Source: CALXOJ01 sp034120015 (lineage in GTDB: Bacteria; Spirochaetota; Spirochaetia; JAFGXN01). Taken from it: a DNA stretch of 64,000 nt. Shown here piece after piece: positions 42,301 through 51,303 of this stretch. Below the pieces are notes generated by a model. The model ran no database searches, had not been told where the DNA came from, and saw nothing but the letters and a program-made list of their open reading frames with translations. Numbering within the stretch: position 1 is the first letter of the stretch; each line of letters starts with the position of its first letter. The position numbers were made by a program, and so were the translations under genes. The stretch covers positions 13,592-77,591 of the forward strand of contig JAXEIF010000002.1 of NCBI GenBank assembly GCA_034120015.1, in the 5' to 3' direction.

Positions 42301-42665
42301 CGGTTGAACAATGCGGTCAGTTTCGGGATAAAAATCAGACACCCGATAACTGCGCTGCCGATGGAGGTTATCAATACCGCTCCGGCAGCGCAGTCTTTTA
42401 TACGCTTAACCTTTGTGTGGTAATGCGGACAAAAATGGTCGGCCATAATTTCGATGGCGGTATTCAGCAGTTCGGCCGAAATAACGGCGGCGATACAGAA
42501 AATCAGCATTGTCCATTCCGTAACGGAAATACGAAAATAAAATCCGGCAGCCGATACGAGAACGGCTGTCAGTGTATGGATTTTAATATTCGTCTGCGTG
42601 CAAAACGCAAAACCGATACCGCGAAAGGCATTTGTAAAACTGAACAGACGACCTAAATGTTTCAT
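42297..42665 (-). CDS. dgkA: diacylglycerol/undecaprenol kinase
   Basis: A 122-residue inner-membrane protein with three helices and the DgkA signature around the catalytic Glu: SAELLNTAIEIMADHFCP (near residue 63), followed by KRIKDCAAGAVLITSIGSAVIG. These enzymes recycle undecaprenol or diacylglycerol into the phosphorylated lipid pool. The N-terminal FSFTNAFRGIGFAFCTQTNIKIH is also typical. The ATG overlaps the stop of the TraB-family gene (ATGA), so the two form an operon. Confidence 0.92.
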   Translation of the reverse strand: MKHLGRLFSFTNAFRGIGFAFCTQTNIKIHTLTAVLVSAAGFYFRISVTEWTMLIFCIAAVISAELLNTAIEIMADHFCPHYHTKVKRIKDCAAGAVLITSIGSAVIGCLIFIPKLTALFNR

Positions 42666-43900
42666 ACCAAAAATCCCCGGATAAACGTTGCAATTTCACT
42701 GATTATGTTGCCGAGAAGCGGAGCCAGTGAGGCGGCGCCGATAAAGGTACCGACGGCACTGCCGATGCCGGAGAGAAGAAAGACCAGAAAAATTCGGGTC
42801 ACCCGGTTTCGGTAAAATCCTTTCAGAGAAGCAATGTCGTCGTTCAGCCGGTTGAAATCGACAACTTTCGGTTTTCGCAGAACAGCTTCCGAGAGACCGG
42901 TGACCATACCGACGCCGATGAACGGATTCAGCGATGTAATCGGTGCGGCAATAAAAGAAAGAAGAATCGTCAGCGGGTGTGCCAATGCAATCAGTGAACC
43001 GATTGCAGAGAGTGACCCGTTAATCAGAATCCACTGAATCATTTTTTCGATTGTTTGCGATCGTGTCCCGGTGATAAAAAATCCGCCGATAAAAACCGCC
43101 ATAATGATTCCGGGCAGGATCCACGGAACCAGTTTTTCACTTTGCCTTTTGTCGGGAACAAAATTGATACTGTCAAGCGATGTCGATTTTTCTTCTTTTT
43201 CAAACGCCTCGAGGTTTTTTAACATTCCGGGAACGTGCCCCGCGCCGACAACCGCAATAATGTTACTGCCCTCGGCCGAAAAGGTCTTCGATGCCAGAAA
43301 AGTATCCCGTTCGTCAATTAAAACAGCTTTTACGGATGGGAGATATTCGGCCAGTTCTTCCATCATTCCGTCGAGAGCCGTTTTTTCCTTCATATTCTCG
43401 ATATCTTCATCGGAAATCTTTTCACGGGTAAAAGCGGATGACAGTAACGCGCTCAGCAGTTTCATTTTATTCCAAAAAGATGAAATTCTCCAGGCCCGCT
43501 GTAAGGTGATCTGGATTTCCCGGTCAATCAGAGAATAGGGAATTTCTTTCGTTTTCGCCAAAGCAACAGCTTCCTTCATGTCCGCACCGGGATTGATGCC
43601 GACTTCGCTTCCCATTCGCTTCTGAAACGACGACAGGACGAGATTCGCCAGCAGAAGAAAACCTTTCTTCTCCCGAAGTACTTTGGAAATATTCATATCT
43701 TCCCAACGGCGTCCCTCGGTCACGGTTTTGTAGCGGGATTCGTCGAGTTCGATGCAAATACGGTCTGGATGAATTTCTTCGATGACTTCGTCGATTTCGC
43801 GGACGCTGTCGCCGGAAATATGAGCGGTACCGATAATCGTAATTGTTTTGTCTTTCAGGCGGACGGTCGTTCTTGTGCGACTGTTTTGTATTATTTCCAT
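42662..43900 (-). CDS. TraB/GumN-family membrane protein
   Basis: A 412-residue protein. The N-terminal half has the TraB/PrgY pattern: TITIIGTAHISGDSVREIDE near residue 18 and RICIELDESRYKT near 48, with conserved His and Glu that suggest a metal-dependent activity, and IAVVGAGHVPGM near 222. The C-terminal 150 residues hold about four membrane helices. PrgY/TraB reduces pheromone peptide levels in enterococci; the role here is unknown. The start is placed at 43900, seven bases from a TATACT box, rather than at an ATG further upstream that lies inside the promoter. Confidence 0.85.
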   Translation of the reverse strand: MEIIQNSRTRTTVRLKDKTITIIGTAHISGDSVREIDEVIEEIHPDRICIELDESRYKTVTEGRRWEDMNISKVLREKKGFLLLANLVLSSFQKRMGSEVGINPGADMKEAVALAKTKEIPYSLIDREIQITLQRAWRISSFWNKMKLLSALLSSAFTREKISDEDIENMKEKTALDGMMEELAEYLPSVKAVLIDERDTFLASKTFSAEGSNIIAVVGAGHVPGMLKNLEAFEKEEKSTSLDSINFVPDKRQSEKLVPWILPGIIMAVFIGGFFITGTRSQTIEKMIQWILINGSLSAIGSLIALAHPLTILLSFIAAPITSLNPFIGVGMVTGLSEAVLRKPKVVDFNRLNDDIASLKGFYRNRVTRIFLVFLLSGIGSAVGTFIGAASLAPLLGNIISEIATFIRGFLV

Positions 43901-43907
43901 AAGGAAC

Positions 43908-43936
43908 AGTATATCGTGAAAGGTTAAAATCATCAA
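43908..43936 (-). promoter_or_regulatory. promoter giving a leaderless traB-family/dgkA transcript
   Basis: On the minus strand, TTGATG (43936-43931), 17 nt, TATACT (43913-43908), then 7 nt to the ATG at 43900. No Shine-Dalgarno sequence. Confidence 0.6.
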
Positions 43937-43984
43937 GAAAAACCTATAAAATAAAAGTGTAAAAAAGAAATCGAATAAAAAGAG

Positions 43985-44014
43985 TTGCCAAACATACCGA
44001 TAAGATTGTAAGAT
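43985..44014 (+). promoter_or_regulatory. promoter giving a leaderless cheR transcript, overlapping a sigma-28-like box
   Basis: TTGCCA (43985-43990), 18 nt, TAAGAT (44009-44014), then 5 nt to ATG 44020, no Shine-Dalgarno. Inside it lies ACCGATAA (43996-44003), 7 of 8 bases of the sigma-28 -10 box, with TAAA at 43976, which would also leave a leader of only about 10 nt. Confidence 0.5.
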
Positions 44015-44019
44015 AAATT

Positions 44020-44835
44020 ATGAGTAGTGAACTGTTTGACGATCATCTGTTTTCTCTTTACTCGAATCTGATTGATAAAACAAGCGGTATCCATTTTTCG
44101 GCAGCCAATCGTGTCGTATTCGAAAGTAAAATACGCGATTTACTGAAACAGAGAAAAATGGGACCGATGGAATATTACCGCTATCTTCAGCAGAATCCGG
44201 AAGAGGTTAAAATTTTTCTGGATGCACTGACGACAAATCTGACCAGTTTTTTCCGCAATCAGAGCAACTGGGATTCTCTGCAGCATGAAATTATTCCGGA
44301 ACTGGTGCGGCATGTCGGGAAAGACAAAACAATCCGAATATGGAGTGCCGGCTGTTCGACCGGAGAAGAGCCGTACAGTCTGGCGATGATGTTCGATGCC
44401 TGCCTGCCCGAATCCGTGACATATAAAATTATTGCCTGCGACCTGTCTTTAAAGTCGCTTCACACGGCATCGGAAGGAATTTATTCAGCCGATAAAATGA
44501 TCAAAGTACCCGAACCGTATTTAGACCGCTATTTCGAAAAAGAAGAAGGGATGTATCGGGTCAAAAAAGAACTGAAAGACCGTATTGTCTTTGATTATCA
44601 TAATCTGATGAATCCGATGACCCACGGCAATTTCGATTTGATTGTTTGCCGCAATGTTTTGATTTATTTCGATAAAGAGTCGTTTCTGAAAGTCATCCGG
44701 CAGTTCTATAATGCATCGGTGCCGCATGCTTTTCTCATATTGGGACATTCCGAAACACTGTTTAATCTGAATACCGGGTTTTACCTGAAAAAGGGAAAGT
44801 ACGGATGTTATTATACCAAACAGAAGGACGAGTAG
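44020..44835 (+). CDS. cheR: chemotaxis protein methyltransferase CheR
   Basis: A 271-residue SAM-dependent enzyme that methylates glutamates of chemoreceptors. The N-terminal helical domain (residues 1-75) contains the SFFRNQSNWDSL region near 75. The SAM-binding motif IRIWSAGCSTGEEPYSLAM lies near 106, and FDLIVCRNVLIYFDKES near 205 holds the catalytic strand. The product pairs with CheB, encoded directly after it with stop and start codons adjacent. Its promoter overlaps a sigma-28-like box, which would co-regulate it with the chemoreceptor at 15.7 kb. Confidence 0.95.
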   Translation: MSSELFDDHLFSLYSNLIDKTSGIHFSAANRVVFESKIRDLLKQRKMGPMEYYRYLQQNPEEVKIFLDALTTNLTSFFRNQSNWDSLQHEIIPELVRHVGKDKTIRIWSAGCSTGEEPYSLAMMFDACLPESVTYKIIACDLSLKSLHTASEGIYSADKMIKVPEPYLDRYFEKEEGMYRVKKELKDRIVFDYHNLMNPMTHGNFDLIVCRNVLIYFDKESFLKVIRQFYNASVPHAFLILGHSETLFNLNTGFYLKKGKYGCYYTKQKDE

Positions 44836-46017
44836 ATGCTTGAGCCTGTCAATGTTCTGATATGTGATGATTCCGCCGTCATCCGCAGGGCTGTCAGTCA
44901 GATTCTGTCGGAATGCAAACTGGTTCGTACGGTCGGAACAGCGATTAACGGAAAGTTCGGTCTTTATAAATTACAGGAACTGAAACCGGATGTGGTTCTG
45001 CTTGATATCGAAATGCCGGAAATGAACGGACTCGAATTTTTAAGGGAAGTCCGGCGACTTCAAATCGATACGCCTGTAATTGTCTTTTCTTCACTTGCCA
45101 AGAGAGGAGCCCGAACAACGATCGAGGCGCTGTCTTTGGGGGCGGTCGATTACGTTATGAAACCGTCCGGTATCACATTAGATACACTGACGGAAAGCGT
45201 TCGTCTTCTTTTGAATCAGGTTCTGATTTACGGATACCGTTACAAATCTTTAAAAAGCGGCAATCACGAATATCTGAAACTGGCCAAGCCGATATATGAG
45301 GCTGAGCCGGTCTCTCCGTTAAAAAAGAAAGAATCCGCATCGACGTCTGTTCCGCGGGATTTGGCAATAAAACCGAAAGAGTTAAGCGAACTGCTCATTG
45401 GAAAAAAAAACATACCGGAACCGCTGCCTCCCGACGAAAGACCGGCGCGTATTGTGCCGCCGCGGCTGATAGTTATCGGTATTTCAACCGGAGGACCCAA
45501 TGCGCTTCGGAGCATCATCCCGTTTATTCCCGGCAGCCTGCCGATTCCGATTGTTATTGTGCAGCATATGCCGGAAGGTTTTACAAAAGAGTTTGCCAAA
45601 TCGTTAAATGATATTTCGGAGCTGAATGTCAAAGAAGCCGATGACGGCGATTTTATTGAGGCGGGAACAGTTTTTATTGCTCCCGGAGATGCTCATGTAA
45701 AAATTCAAAACGGAATGAGAATTCGTCTGGATAGGGGAGAACCGGTCAACGGTCACCGTCCTTCGGCGGATGTTTTGTTTGAGTCGGCGGCACGTGTCAC
45801 CGGTGCGGGAACAGTCGGTATTATTATGACCGGAATGGGCCGTGACGGAGCATTGAAATTGGGAGATATCTATAATAGCGGGGGTTTTACCATAGCTCAG
45901 AGTAAAGAATCGTGCATTATTTTCGGTATGCCGGGAACGGCTGTCGAATACGGATATGTCGATGCGGTTTATTCGTGCAAAAAAATTCTCGAATATCTGC
46001 AAAATTTGTGCAAGTGA
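44836..46017 (+). CDS. cheB: chemotaxis response regulator protein-glutamate methylesterase CheB
   Basis: A 393-residue two-domain enzyme. The receiver domain has acidic DD at residues 11-12, phospho-acceptor Asp 57 (LLDIEMPEMNG), and Lys in VMKPSG near 111. A linker of about 60 residues follows. The methylesterase domain has Ser 217 (GISTGGPNA), His 244 (VQHMPEGFT) and Asp 337 (MGRDGA), the complete triad that removes methyl groups from or deamidates chemoreceptors. It begins immediately after the cheR stop and precedes an unknown partner by 7 bp. Confidence 0.96.
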   Translation: MLEPVNVLICDDSAVIRRAVSQILSECKLVRTVGTAINGKFGLYKLQELKPDVVLLDIEMPEMNGLEFLREVRRLQIDTPVIVFSSLAKRGARTTIEALSLGAVDYVMKPSGITLDTLTESVRLLLNQVLIYGYRYKSLKSGNHEYLKLAKPIYEAEPVSPLKKKESASTSVPRDLAIKPKELSELLIGKKNIPEPLPPDERPARIVPPRLIVIGISTGGPNALRSIIPFIPGSLPIPIVIVQHMPEGFTKEFAKSLNDISELNVKEADDGDFIEAGTVFIAPGDAHVKIQNGMRIRLDRGEPVNGHRPSADVLFESAARVTGAGTVGIIMTGMGRDGALKLGDIYNSGGFTIAQSKESCIIFGMPGTAVEYGYVDAVYSCKKILEYLQNLCK

Positions 46018-46024
46018 GGAAAAA

Positions 46025-46771
46025 ATGCTTTTCAGGAAAAACGACGACGGAAAGATTAAGAAATTGGAAGCGGAATTGAGTGCACTGTACGATGAGTATC
46101 TGGTTTACTATCACGGATCCAAAGAGGCTTCGGTTGCTTATCATACCCGTTACATTCAGGCTATCAGTAAAGGTATCAATCTTGTCGACTTTCTCAATGA
46201 TGAAATTTTATTTGTTCGACAGTTAATCGATCAGAGCCGTCACATCAGTGAAAAAGAAGAAAAATCTTCGATTCTTTCGGAAATTACACTGAAAAGACAG
46301 GAAGCCATTGCATCGTATCCCGAAATTTCTTATTTCGAAGAAATGGATTACGAGCTCAGAAAATTTTTCGGGGTTATGAAACAGCTTTATGAGGTTGATT
46401 TTCCGGAAATCGAAAAAATTCTCAAGTATAAACACGGACATACTCTTGATACGCAGCTGGATCGGATTCAAAGCGAGTTGGTTGCATTTGTTCCCAAATC
46501 GTCGGTGTCGATGCCGGCCGCACTGGTCCGGTTCAAAATCTTCAGAACCGGAAGTGCTTCCGCAAACGAAACCGAAAAAGAAAAAAACCAGATTCTACAG
46601 CGTGGAGCGTCGCTGTTAAAAGGAATCAATCAGTTTCTGCACTTGGAAATGAGAAAGAATCAGACCATATCTCTGGCCGAAAGAAAGATTCTGATTAATA
46701 AAGAAAATTACGTCGATCAGATTTTGGATGATTTTCGTATTCGCGAAATCGCGTCGGCAATGAATTTCTAA
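46025..46771 (+). CDS. helical protein of unknown function in the cheRB operon
   Basis: A 248-residue soluble protein, rich in Lys/Glu and predicted mostly helical, with possible coiled coils near residues 10-40 and 180-240. No signal peptide, no membrane segment and no family that I recognise. The start at 46025 has GAGGA 6 bases upstream; a longer frame begins inside cheB. It lies 7 bp behind cheB, so it is almost certainly co-expressed with the receptor-modifying enzymes and may act in chemotaxis adaptation. Its 3' end overlaps the convergent MBL-fold gene by 4 bp. Confidence 0.72.
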   Translation: MLFRKNDDGKIKKLEAELSALYDEYLVYYHGSKEASVAYHTRYIQAISKGINLVDFLNDEILFVRQLIDQSRHISEKEEKSSILSEITLKRQEAIASYPEISYFEEMDYELRKFFGVMKQLYEVDFPEIEKILKYKHGHTLDTQLDRIQSELVAFVPKSSVSMPAALVRFKIFRTGSASANETEKEKNQILQRGASLLKGINQFLHLEMRKNQTISLAERKILINKENYVDQILDDFRIREIASAMNF

Positions 46772-47595
46772 ATCAGTGAAATTTTCATTCCCTCACGCAG
46801 AAAGAAAAGATTTGCCGAAGGGAATGCGTTTTGCAGCCGTTTTTCATGCTGCGTCAGAATATCGTCATCGGCTTCGGGGCTGTGATGGGTGAGCCCGGTG
46901 CGGCAGATGCCGTACCGTTCGGCAAAAGCAGCCACGGTTTCCATCGCACTGTGACCGAATCCGCGGCGGCCGTCGGAATACTGCCGGCTTGTATAAGTGG
47001 CATCGGCAATCAGCAGATCGGTGCCTTCAAGCAGGCGGCCGATTTGTTCCGTCTGCCGGGAATCCAATGCTTCCAGTTCCGCATCGAAACAAAACACCGC
47101 GGTGCGGTTCCGGTAGCGTAACCGGTAGCCCAATGTCGCGGATGAATGCGGTAAACAGAAACAGTCGACGGTGATGCCGTCCACGTAAAAGCAGTCACCG
47201 TCATGTTTGTCGGCAAACGAAACGGAGGCGGGAAATCCGTTCCAACTGACCGGAAAAAAGGCCGGTGCAAATAATGTTGTCATCACATCCTTAATGCTTG
47301 CCCCGTGTCGGGCGACGGGACCGCAAACCGTTAATTCAAAACCGCAACGGCGTAATGCCGGCAGAAACGGAAAGCCGACAATATGGTCGAGATGGGTATG
47401 GGTAAAAAGAAGGTGCGCCTTTTGAATCGTTTCGGGTAAAACCGCATTGCAGATTCCGCTGCCGGCATCGATGAAAAAAACGGTTTCACAGTCGGAAAAG
47501 GTAACAAGAAACGAGGTTGTATGACCGCCGAAGCGCGTAAAACCGTTCCCCGATACCGCATGCGATCCGCGGCAGCCGAAACAGGTTATTTCCAT
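46768..47595 (-). CDS. metallo-beta-lactamase-fold hydrolase
   Basis: A 275-residue cytosolic protein with the MBL-fold metal motif THTHLDHIVGFPF near residue 67, further ligands in LPHSSATLGYR near 150 and DADATY-like LLIADATYTSRQYSD near 196, and a final THHSPEADD. The arrangement (FIDAGSGICNA before the HTHLDH motif) resembles the RNase Z / PhnP-like phosphodiesterase branch rather than lactamases. The ATG shares its A with the stop of the LamG/FN3 gene (TAATG), so the two are coupled. Substrate unknown. Confidence 0.83.
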   Translation of the reverse strand: MEITCFGCRGSHAVSGNGFTRFGGHTTSFLVTFSDCETVFFIDAGSGICNAVLPETIQKAHLLFTHTHLDHIVGFPFLPALRRCGFELTVCGPVARHGASIKDVMTTLFAPAFFPVSWNGFPASVSFADKHDGDCFYVDGITVDCFCLPHSSATLGYRLRYRNRTAVFCFDAELEALDSRQTEQIGRLLEGTDLLIADATYTSRQYSDGRRGFGHSAMETVAAFAERYGICRTGLTHHSPEADDDILTQHEKRLQNAFPSANLFFLREGMKISLI

Positions 47596-49088
47596 TATTC
47601 GTGCAATCGTCCGGGACGTCCGGAAACTTCTTTCGAGAAATCGCCGTACTGGCGAACCGGTGCATTATCATACGGCTGTACGGAAAAATAATACATGGTG
47701 TCGTTCTGCAGATTTTTCACCGTATACCGCTGATGGTGTTCGTAAGTGTATTCCGGGTTTTCGATATCAACCGATTCCGTATAATGACCGGGAGCCGTTC
47801 CGTAAGAAATGCGGTAACCGCGAATCCGGATATCGACGGCGGGAACCCAATCGAGTGTGACTTCGCCGTTTCCGGGAATAACAGTTAAAGCGACAGGCGG
47901 CATCGGCGGCGTGTTCGGAGTATAAGTAACGGAAACGGAATCCAACCGGGGAGCTTTTCCGGAAACATTATCGGGAATCAGTTTGACGGCAATCTGAAGG
48001 TACCGTCCGCAGGCCGGTTCGGGAAATTGGCCGGGAGAAAAGGGGATCCAGCCGTCGTCTGCGGTGAAAAGCCCGATCCGGTCGGCATCGGATGCATTCC
48101 AATCGATAAAATCGAGTCTCTGTTCGCTGAGACGGTAATAACCGTTGACTGCACTGTTTCGGGGAATATCGGCTTTCCAGGAAACAGATTCGATTTGTGA
48201 AGCAGAGTATTCCAAATCAAGGCATCGGAAAAGAATCTTTCCCGGCTTTGTAAACAGATCGGGCATTTCGGGTTCGGTTGCCGTTTTAAGAATAGCCAGC
48301 TCGTCCATTCTCCCCGTATACCGCAATCCGATATTCATGGCGCTTTGAGGACGGTCGCCGATTAAAGGCGAACAGTCGATGTTGTCTTCGTTCCCGTCGG
48401 GAGTCAGATAGAGAATCTGTTCCTGTTGTCCGTTCATCGAATATTCGAGAAGATTCAATTCCCTGTTGTAGGAAAGACGGTGAAAACTCCATTCCCCCGG
48501 GTTGATTTTTGTTTTCCCCGTCAGTTCAATTTTCGGGCGGGTATTACGGAAAAAACGGTCAAAAGACCAGGCCAGTCTCCGGTTACGGATTGAGCAGATC
48601 AGATTCTGGTAGACAAGATTCTTTCCGTCGGAGAGTGTGTTGGACCAGTAAAGCAGAATCTCATCGTTTTCGATTACCGTCGGGTTGATATAAAACTGAA
48701 TCGTAAAATCGCCCGGTTCGTTTTTCGATGCAAAAACCGCATTCGGTGTCGGCTGAACGGAAATCATATTTTCATTGGTGTAGAAGCGTCCCGAACCCGT
48801 TCCGATTTTCCGAAAATCGGAGACGGACAGAACCGCGCCCTTAACGGGAATATAGTTGCCTTCCGGTACTTCTCCGTCGGCATCGAAATGAATCAAAAGA
48901 TCGACATCGGAAGAAATCTCAGTCCCGGTTTCGGGAACGGTGTACCCCGTTTTTGCCCCTTCGACAGTCTGCCGGATATCCGAAACTGAAAGAAAATCGT
49001 TTCCGTCAAGTGTTTTATCAATCGGTTTGGCGACCGGAGACATGACGCATAAAATCAAAAAAGCGACTGTTAAACTGTATTGTTTCAT
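47595..49088 (-). CDS. exported LamG/concanavalin-like and FN3-domain protein
   Basis: A 497-residue protein with a signal peptide (MKQYSLTVAFLILCVMSPVAK). Residues about 65-270 resemble a LamG/ConA-like lectin fold (FDADGEVPEGNYIPVKGA ... FTIQFYINPTVI ... GRMDELAILKTATEP). Residues about 400-490 form a fibronectin type III module (GEVTLDWVPAVDIRIRGYRISYG ... YYFSVQPYDNAPVRQYG). Such proteins usually bind glycans or build surface structures. It is the first gene of a pair with the MBL-fold hydrolase. No enzymatic motif. Confidence 0.78.
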   Translation of the reverse strand: MKQYSLTVAFLILCVMSPVAKPIDKTLDGNDFLSVSDIRQTVEGAKTGYTVPETGTEISSDVDLLIHFDADGEVPEGNYIPVKGAVLSVSDFRKIGTGSGRFYTNENMISVQPTPNAVFASKNEPGDFTIQFYINPTVIENDEILLYWSNTLSDGKNLVYQNLICSIRNRRLAWSFDRFFRNTRPKIELTGKTKINPGEWSFHRLSYNRELNLLEYSMNGQQEQILYLTPDGNEDNIDCSPLIGDRPQSAMNIGLRYTGRMDELAILKTATEPEMPDLFTKPGKILFRCLDLEYSASQIESVSWKADIPRNSAVNGYYRLSEQRLDFIDWNASDADRIGLFTADDGWIPFSPGQFPEPACGRYLQIAVKLIPDNVSGKAPRLDSVSVTYTPNTPPMPPVALTVIPGNGEVTLDWVPAVDIRIRGYRISYGTAPGHYTESVDIENPEYTYEHHQRYTVKNLQNDTMYYFSVQPYDNAPVRQYGDFSKEVSGRPGRLHE

Positions 49089-49160
49089 TATTATTCTTTT
49101 CGGACAAAATCGAAAAAATGTTGAGAAAAACTCTTTCTTCGTCCGATGTGAAAACGGGAA

Positions 49161-49189
49161 TTGTCAAAAAACAGAAAATAAGATATCCT
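49161..49189 (+). promoter_or_regulatory. promoter giving a leaderless SDR transcript
   Basis: TTGTCA (49161-49166), 17 nt, TATCCT (49184-49189), then exactly 6 nt to ATG 49196. No Shine-Dalgarno sequence. The geometry equals that of the HD-GYP-like and carD genes. Confidence 0.55.
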
Positions 49190-49195
49190 GAAGTC

Positions 49196-49864
49196 ATGGA
49201 AAAGTGGGCGCTGGTAACCGGTGCCGCGGTTCGGGTCGGACGGGAATGTGCCTTATATCTGGCCGGTCGCGGATACGGTCTGATTCTTCATTATTTCCGC
49301 TCATACGAGCCGGTACGGGAGCTGGAATCCCTTTTGCAGAGGCAGGGGACGCCGACGCGCACGGTTGCCTGCGATTTTGCGCAGACGGATGCCGTCGACC
49401 GTTTATGGCAGGCCGCCGCCGTTCCCGGGCTGCGGATCATTGTCAACAACGCCGCGGTTTTTGTTCCCGATACGCCGGCAGATGCCCCCAGTGAAACGAC
49501 ACGGCGGCAGATTCGGATTAACTACGAAGTGCCGTTTGAGATTATGCGCCGCGTCGAGCGGGAATTGAGCGGGTGTACCGTTATTAATTTTTTGGACGGG
49601 CGCCTGGAGCGTTCGGCTTCTCAATTTTATTCTTACGGTTTAAGTAAACGGATGACCGAATGGGCAACGGCAGCGTTTGCGGCAGCGACACGGGAAAACC
49701 GTTATTACGGTATAGCACCGAAGGCATTGCTGCCGCCGGTCATCGACGGCAGAGAACCGGATAACAGCCGCTGTTACCGCGTTAGCGGGACTGGCGTGCT
49801 GAGGCCGGTTTTTGATACCGTATTGGCGGGTTCCGCGGAAAACGGGACCGTTTTTACCGTCTGA
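49196..49864 (+). CDS. short-chain dehydrogenase/reductase, pteridine-reductase-like
   Basis: A 222-residue Rossmann-fold oxidoreductase. The nucleotide-binding TGAAVRVGRE lies near residue 9, IIVNNAAVF near 80, and the catalytic YGLSK near 150. The pattern TGAAxRVG with a basic residue fits the FolM/PTR1 group of NADPH-dependent dihydropteridine or dihydrofolate reductases, but the C-terminal is short. The start at 49196 is set by the leaderless promoter; an in-frame extension to 49118 lies upstream of it. The endonuclease IV gene follows after 47 bp. Confidence 0.75.
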   Translation: MEKWALVTGAAVRVGRECALYLAGRGYGLILHYFRSYEPVRELESLLQRQGTPTRTVACDFAQTDAVDRLWQAAAVPGLRIIVNNAAVFVPDTPADAPSETTRRQIRINYEVPFEIMRRVERELSGCTVINFLDGRLERSASQFYSYGLSKRMTEWATAAFAAATRENRYYGIAPKALLPPVIDGREPDNSRCYRVSGTGVLRPVFDTVLAGSAENGTVFTV

Positions 49865-49911
49865 CAACGACAAAACCGAATCGCGGTAAATAACCGAAAA
49901 AGGAGTCTGTT

Positions 49912-50763
49912 ATGAAAAAACCGGGTGCTCATGTCAGTATTGCGGGAGGATTGTTTAACGCCCCCGATCATGCCAAAGAAATCGGCGCTTCTGCCTTTGC
50001 CATGTTTTCAAAAAATCAGCGGCAGTGGTTTGCGCCCGAACCGGACGACAATGCGGTCAACTGGTTCCGGTTTCATCTGGCTTCGGCCAAAATCAAACCG
50101 GAAGATGTCCTGGTGCACTCAAGCTATCTGATAAACCTCGGTAATGCGGATAAAGAAAAATTCGCCAAATCGTTCGATTCTTTTCTCGGCGAAGCACGCA
50201 TTCTCGAACGGTTGGGACTGACGCTTTTGAATTTTCATCCCGGATCTCATGTCAACCTTTCTTCACCGCACGAAGCCATGAAACAGATTGCGGATGCGGT
50301 GAATCGGGCTGTCAGCGAAACGGATAAAACCGTTTTTGTCCTCGAAACGATGGCGGGGCAGGGGACATCGTTGGGCAGTTCGTTTGAAGAGCTGTCAGAA
50401 ATTCTTTCTCATATAAAAAATCCGGCACGTGTCGGAGTCTGTATCGATACCTGTCATATTTTCTCGGCCGGATACGATTTGCGGACGGAAGAATCCTATA
50501 CGAAGACAATGTATGAATTTGAGCGACTCATCGGTTTTTCGTACCTGAAGGGGGTTCATTTAAATGATTCGAAAAATCCGCTCGGATCCCGGGTTGATCG
50601 CCACGAATCGCTCGGAGACGGTGCTTTGGGATGGCTTCCTTTCGAATTAATTATGAACGATGATCGTTTTGAGGAAATCCCGCTGATTCTTGAAACACCG
50701 AGGCCGGAACGGTGGGCCGATGAAATCCGCATTTTGAAAGAAAAATGCAAATTTTCAAAATAA
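49912..50763 (+). CDS. nfo: endonuclease IV
   Basis: A 283-residue zinc AP endonuclease of base-excision repair. It starts GAHVSIAGGLFNAPDHAKEIG. Conserved metal ligands appear in LVHSSYLINLG near 64, LNFHPGSH near 107, LETMAGQG near 145, VCIDTCHIFSAGYDL near 182 and HLNDSKNPLGSRVDRHESLGDG near 216, and the terminal LETPRPERWADEI holds the last Glu. Length and motif order are those of E. coli Nfo. AAAAGGAG precedes the start. Confidence 0.96.
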   Translation: MKKPGAHVSIAGGLFNAPDHAKEIGASAFAMFSKNQRQWFAPEPDDNAVNWFRFHLASAKIKPEDVLVHSSYLINLGNADKEKFAKSFDSFLGEARILERLGLTLLNFHPGSHVNLSSPHEAMKQIADAVNRAVSETDKTVFVLETMAGQGTSLGSSFEELSEILSHIKNPARVGVCIDTCHIFSAGYDLRTEESYTKTMYEFERLIGFSYLKGVHLNDSKNPLGSRVDRHESLGDGALGWLPFELIMNDDRFEEIPLILETPRPERWADEIRILKEKCKFSK

Positions 50764-50835
50764 CATTAAATTTTCAATATTTATTCACGTAAATAGAGTT
50801 ATCATAGAGTAGCATTCCGAAAGGAGGGGGAGGCT

Positions 50836-51276
50836 ATGAAAAAAGTGCCGGTAGTGATAGCGATCTGTCTGTTTGCACTGCCTGTGACAGGTTACGCTGA
50901 CGAAAATTGTCGTCTGCCGTTTCGGAGCGGAGAAAATCCCGATGCGGGAACAGTTCCGATCTGGGAGCCGATTGAAATTACCGGTACAATCGATTATACA
51001 ATCGAAGAAAAAGACGGGCAACCGTATATTCGTCTGCCTGTCATTGAAAAAGAAGGAATTCTTTATAAACTGCATCTGCCGATTCCTTTTTTAAAGGAGC
51101 AGAATATCCGGTCCGGGCAGATGATAACCGTTACCGGGAAAGGCCGTCCGTCGGCGTGGAGCAAAGACCGTTCCGTTTCGGTTATTGTTCTTTCCGTAGA
51201 ATCCGACGGGATCAAAAAAACGGTACCGTGGCCGTCCCGAACCGAACGTAAAGACAGCATAAAACAACGATTATAA
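50836..51276 (+). CDS. small exported protein upstream of a two-component system
   Basis: A 146-residue protein with a signal peptide (cleavage near GYADE, residue 21). The mature part is beta-rich (PIEITGTIDYTIEEKDG ... GQMITVTGKGRPS) and looks like a small OB-fold, such as those in periplasmic stress or metal-related proteins; this is a structural guess. AAAGGAGGGGG gives a very strong ribosome site. It ends 27 bp before the response-regulator gene and probably belongs to the same transcript, either as sensor partner or as target. Confidence 0.72.
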   Translation: MKKVPVVIAICLFALPVTGYADENCRLPFRSGENPDAGTVPIWEPIEITGTIDYTIEEKDGQPYIRLPVIEKEGILYKLHLPIPFLKEQNIRSGQMITVTGKGRPSAWSKDRSVSVIVLSVESDGIKKTVPWPSRTERKDSIKQRL

Positions 51277-51303
51277 ACAAATACAGACAGCAAGGAGAAA
51301 AAC

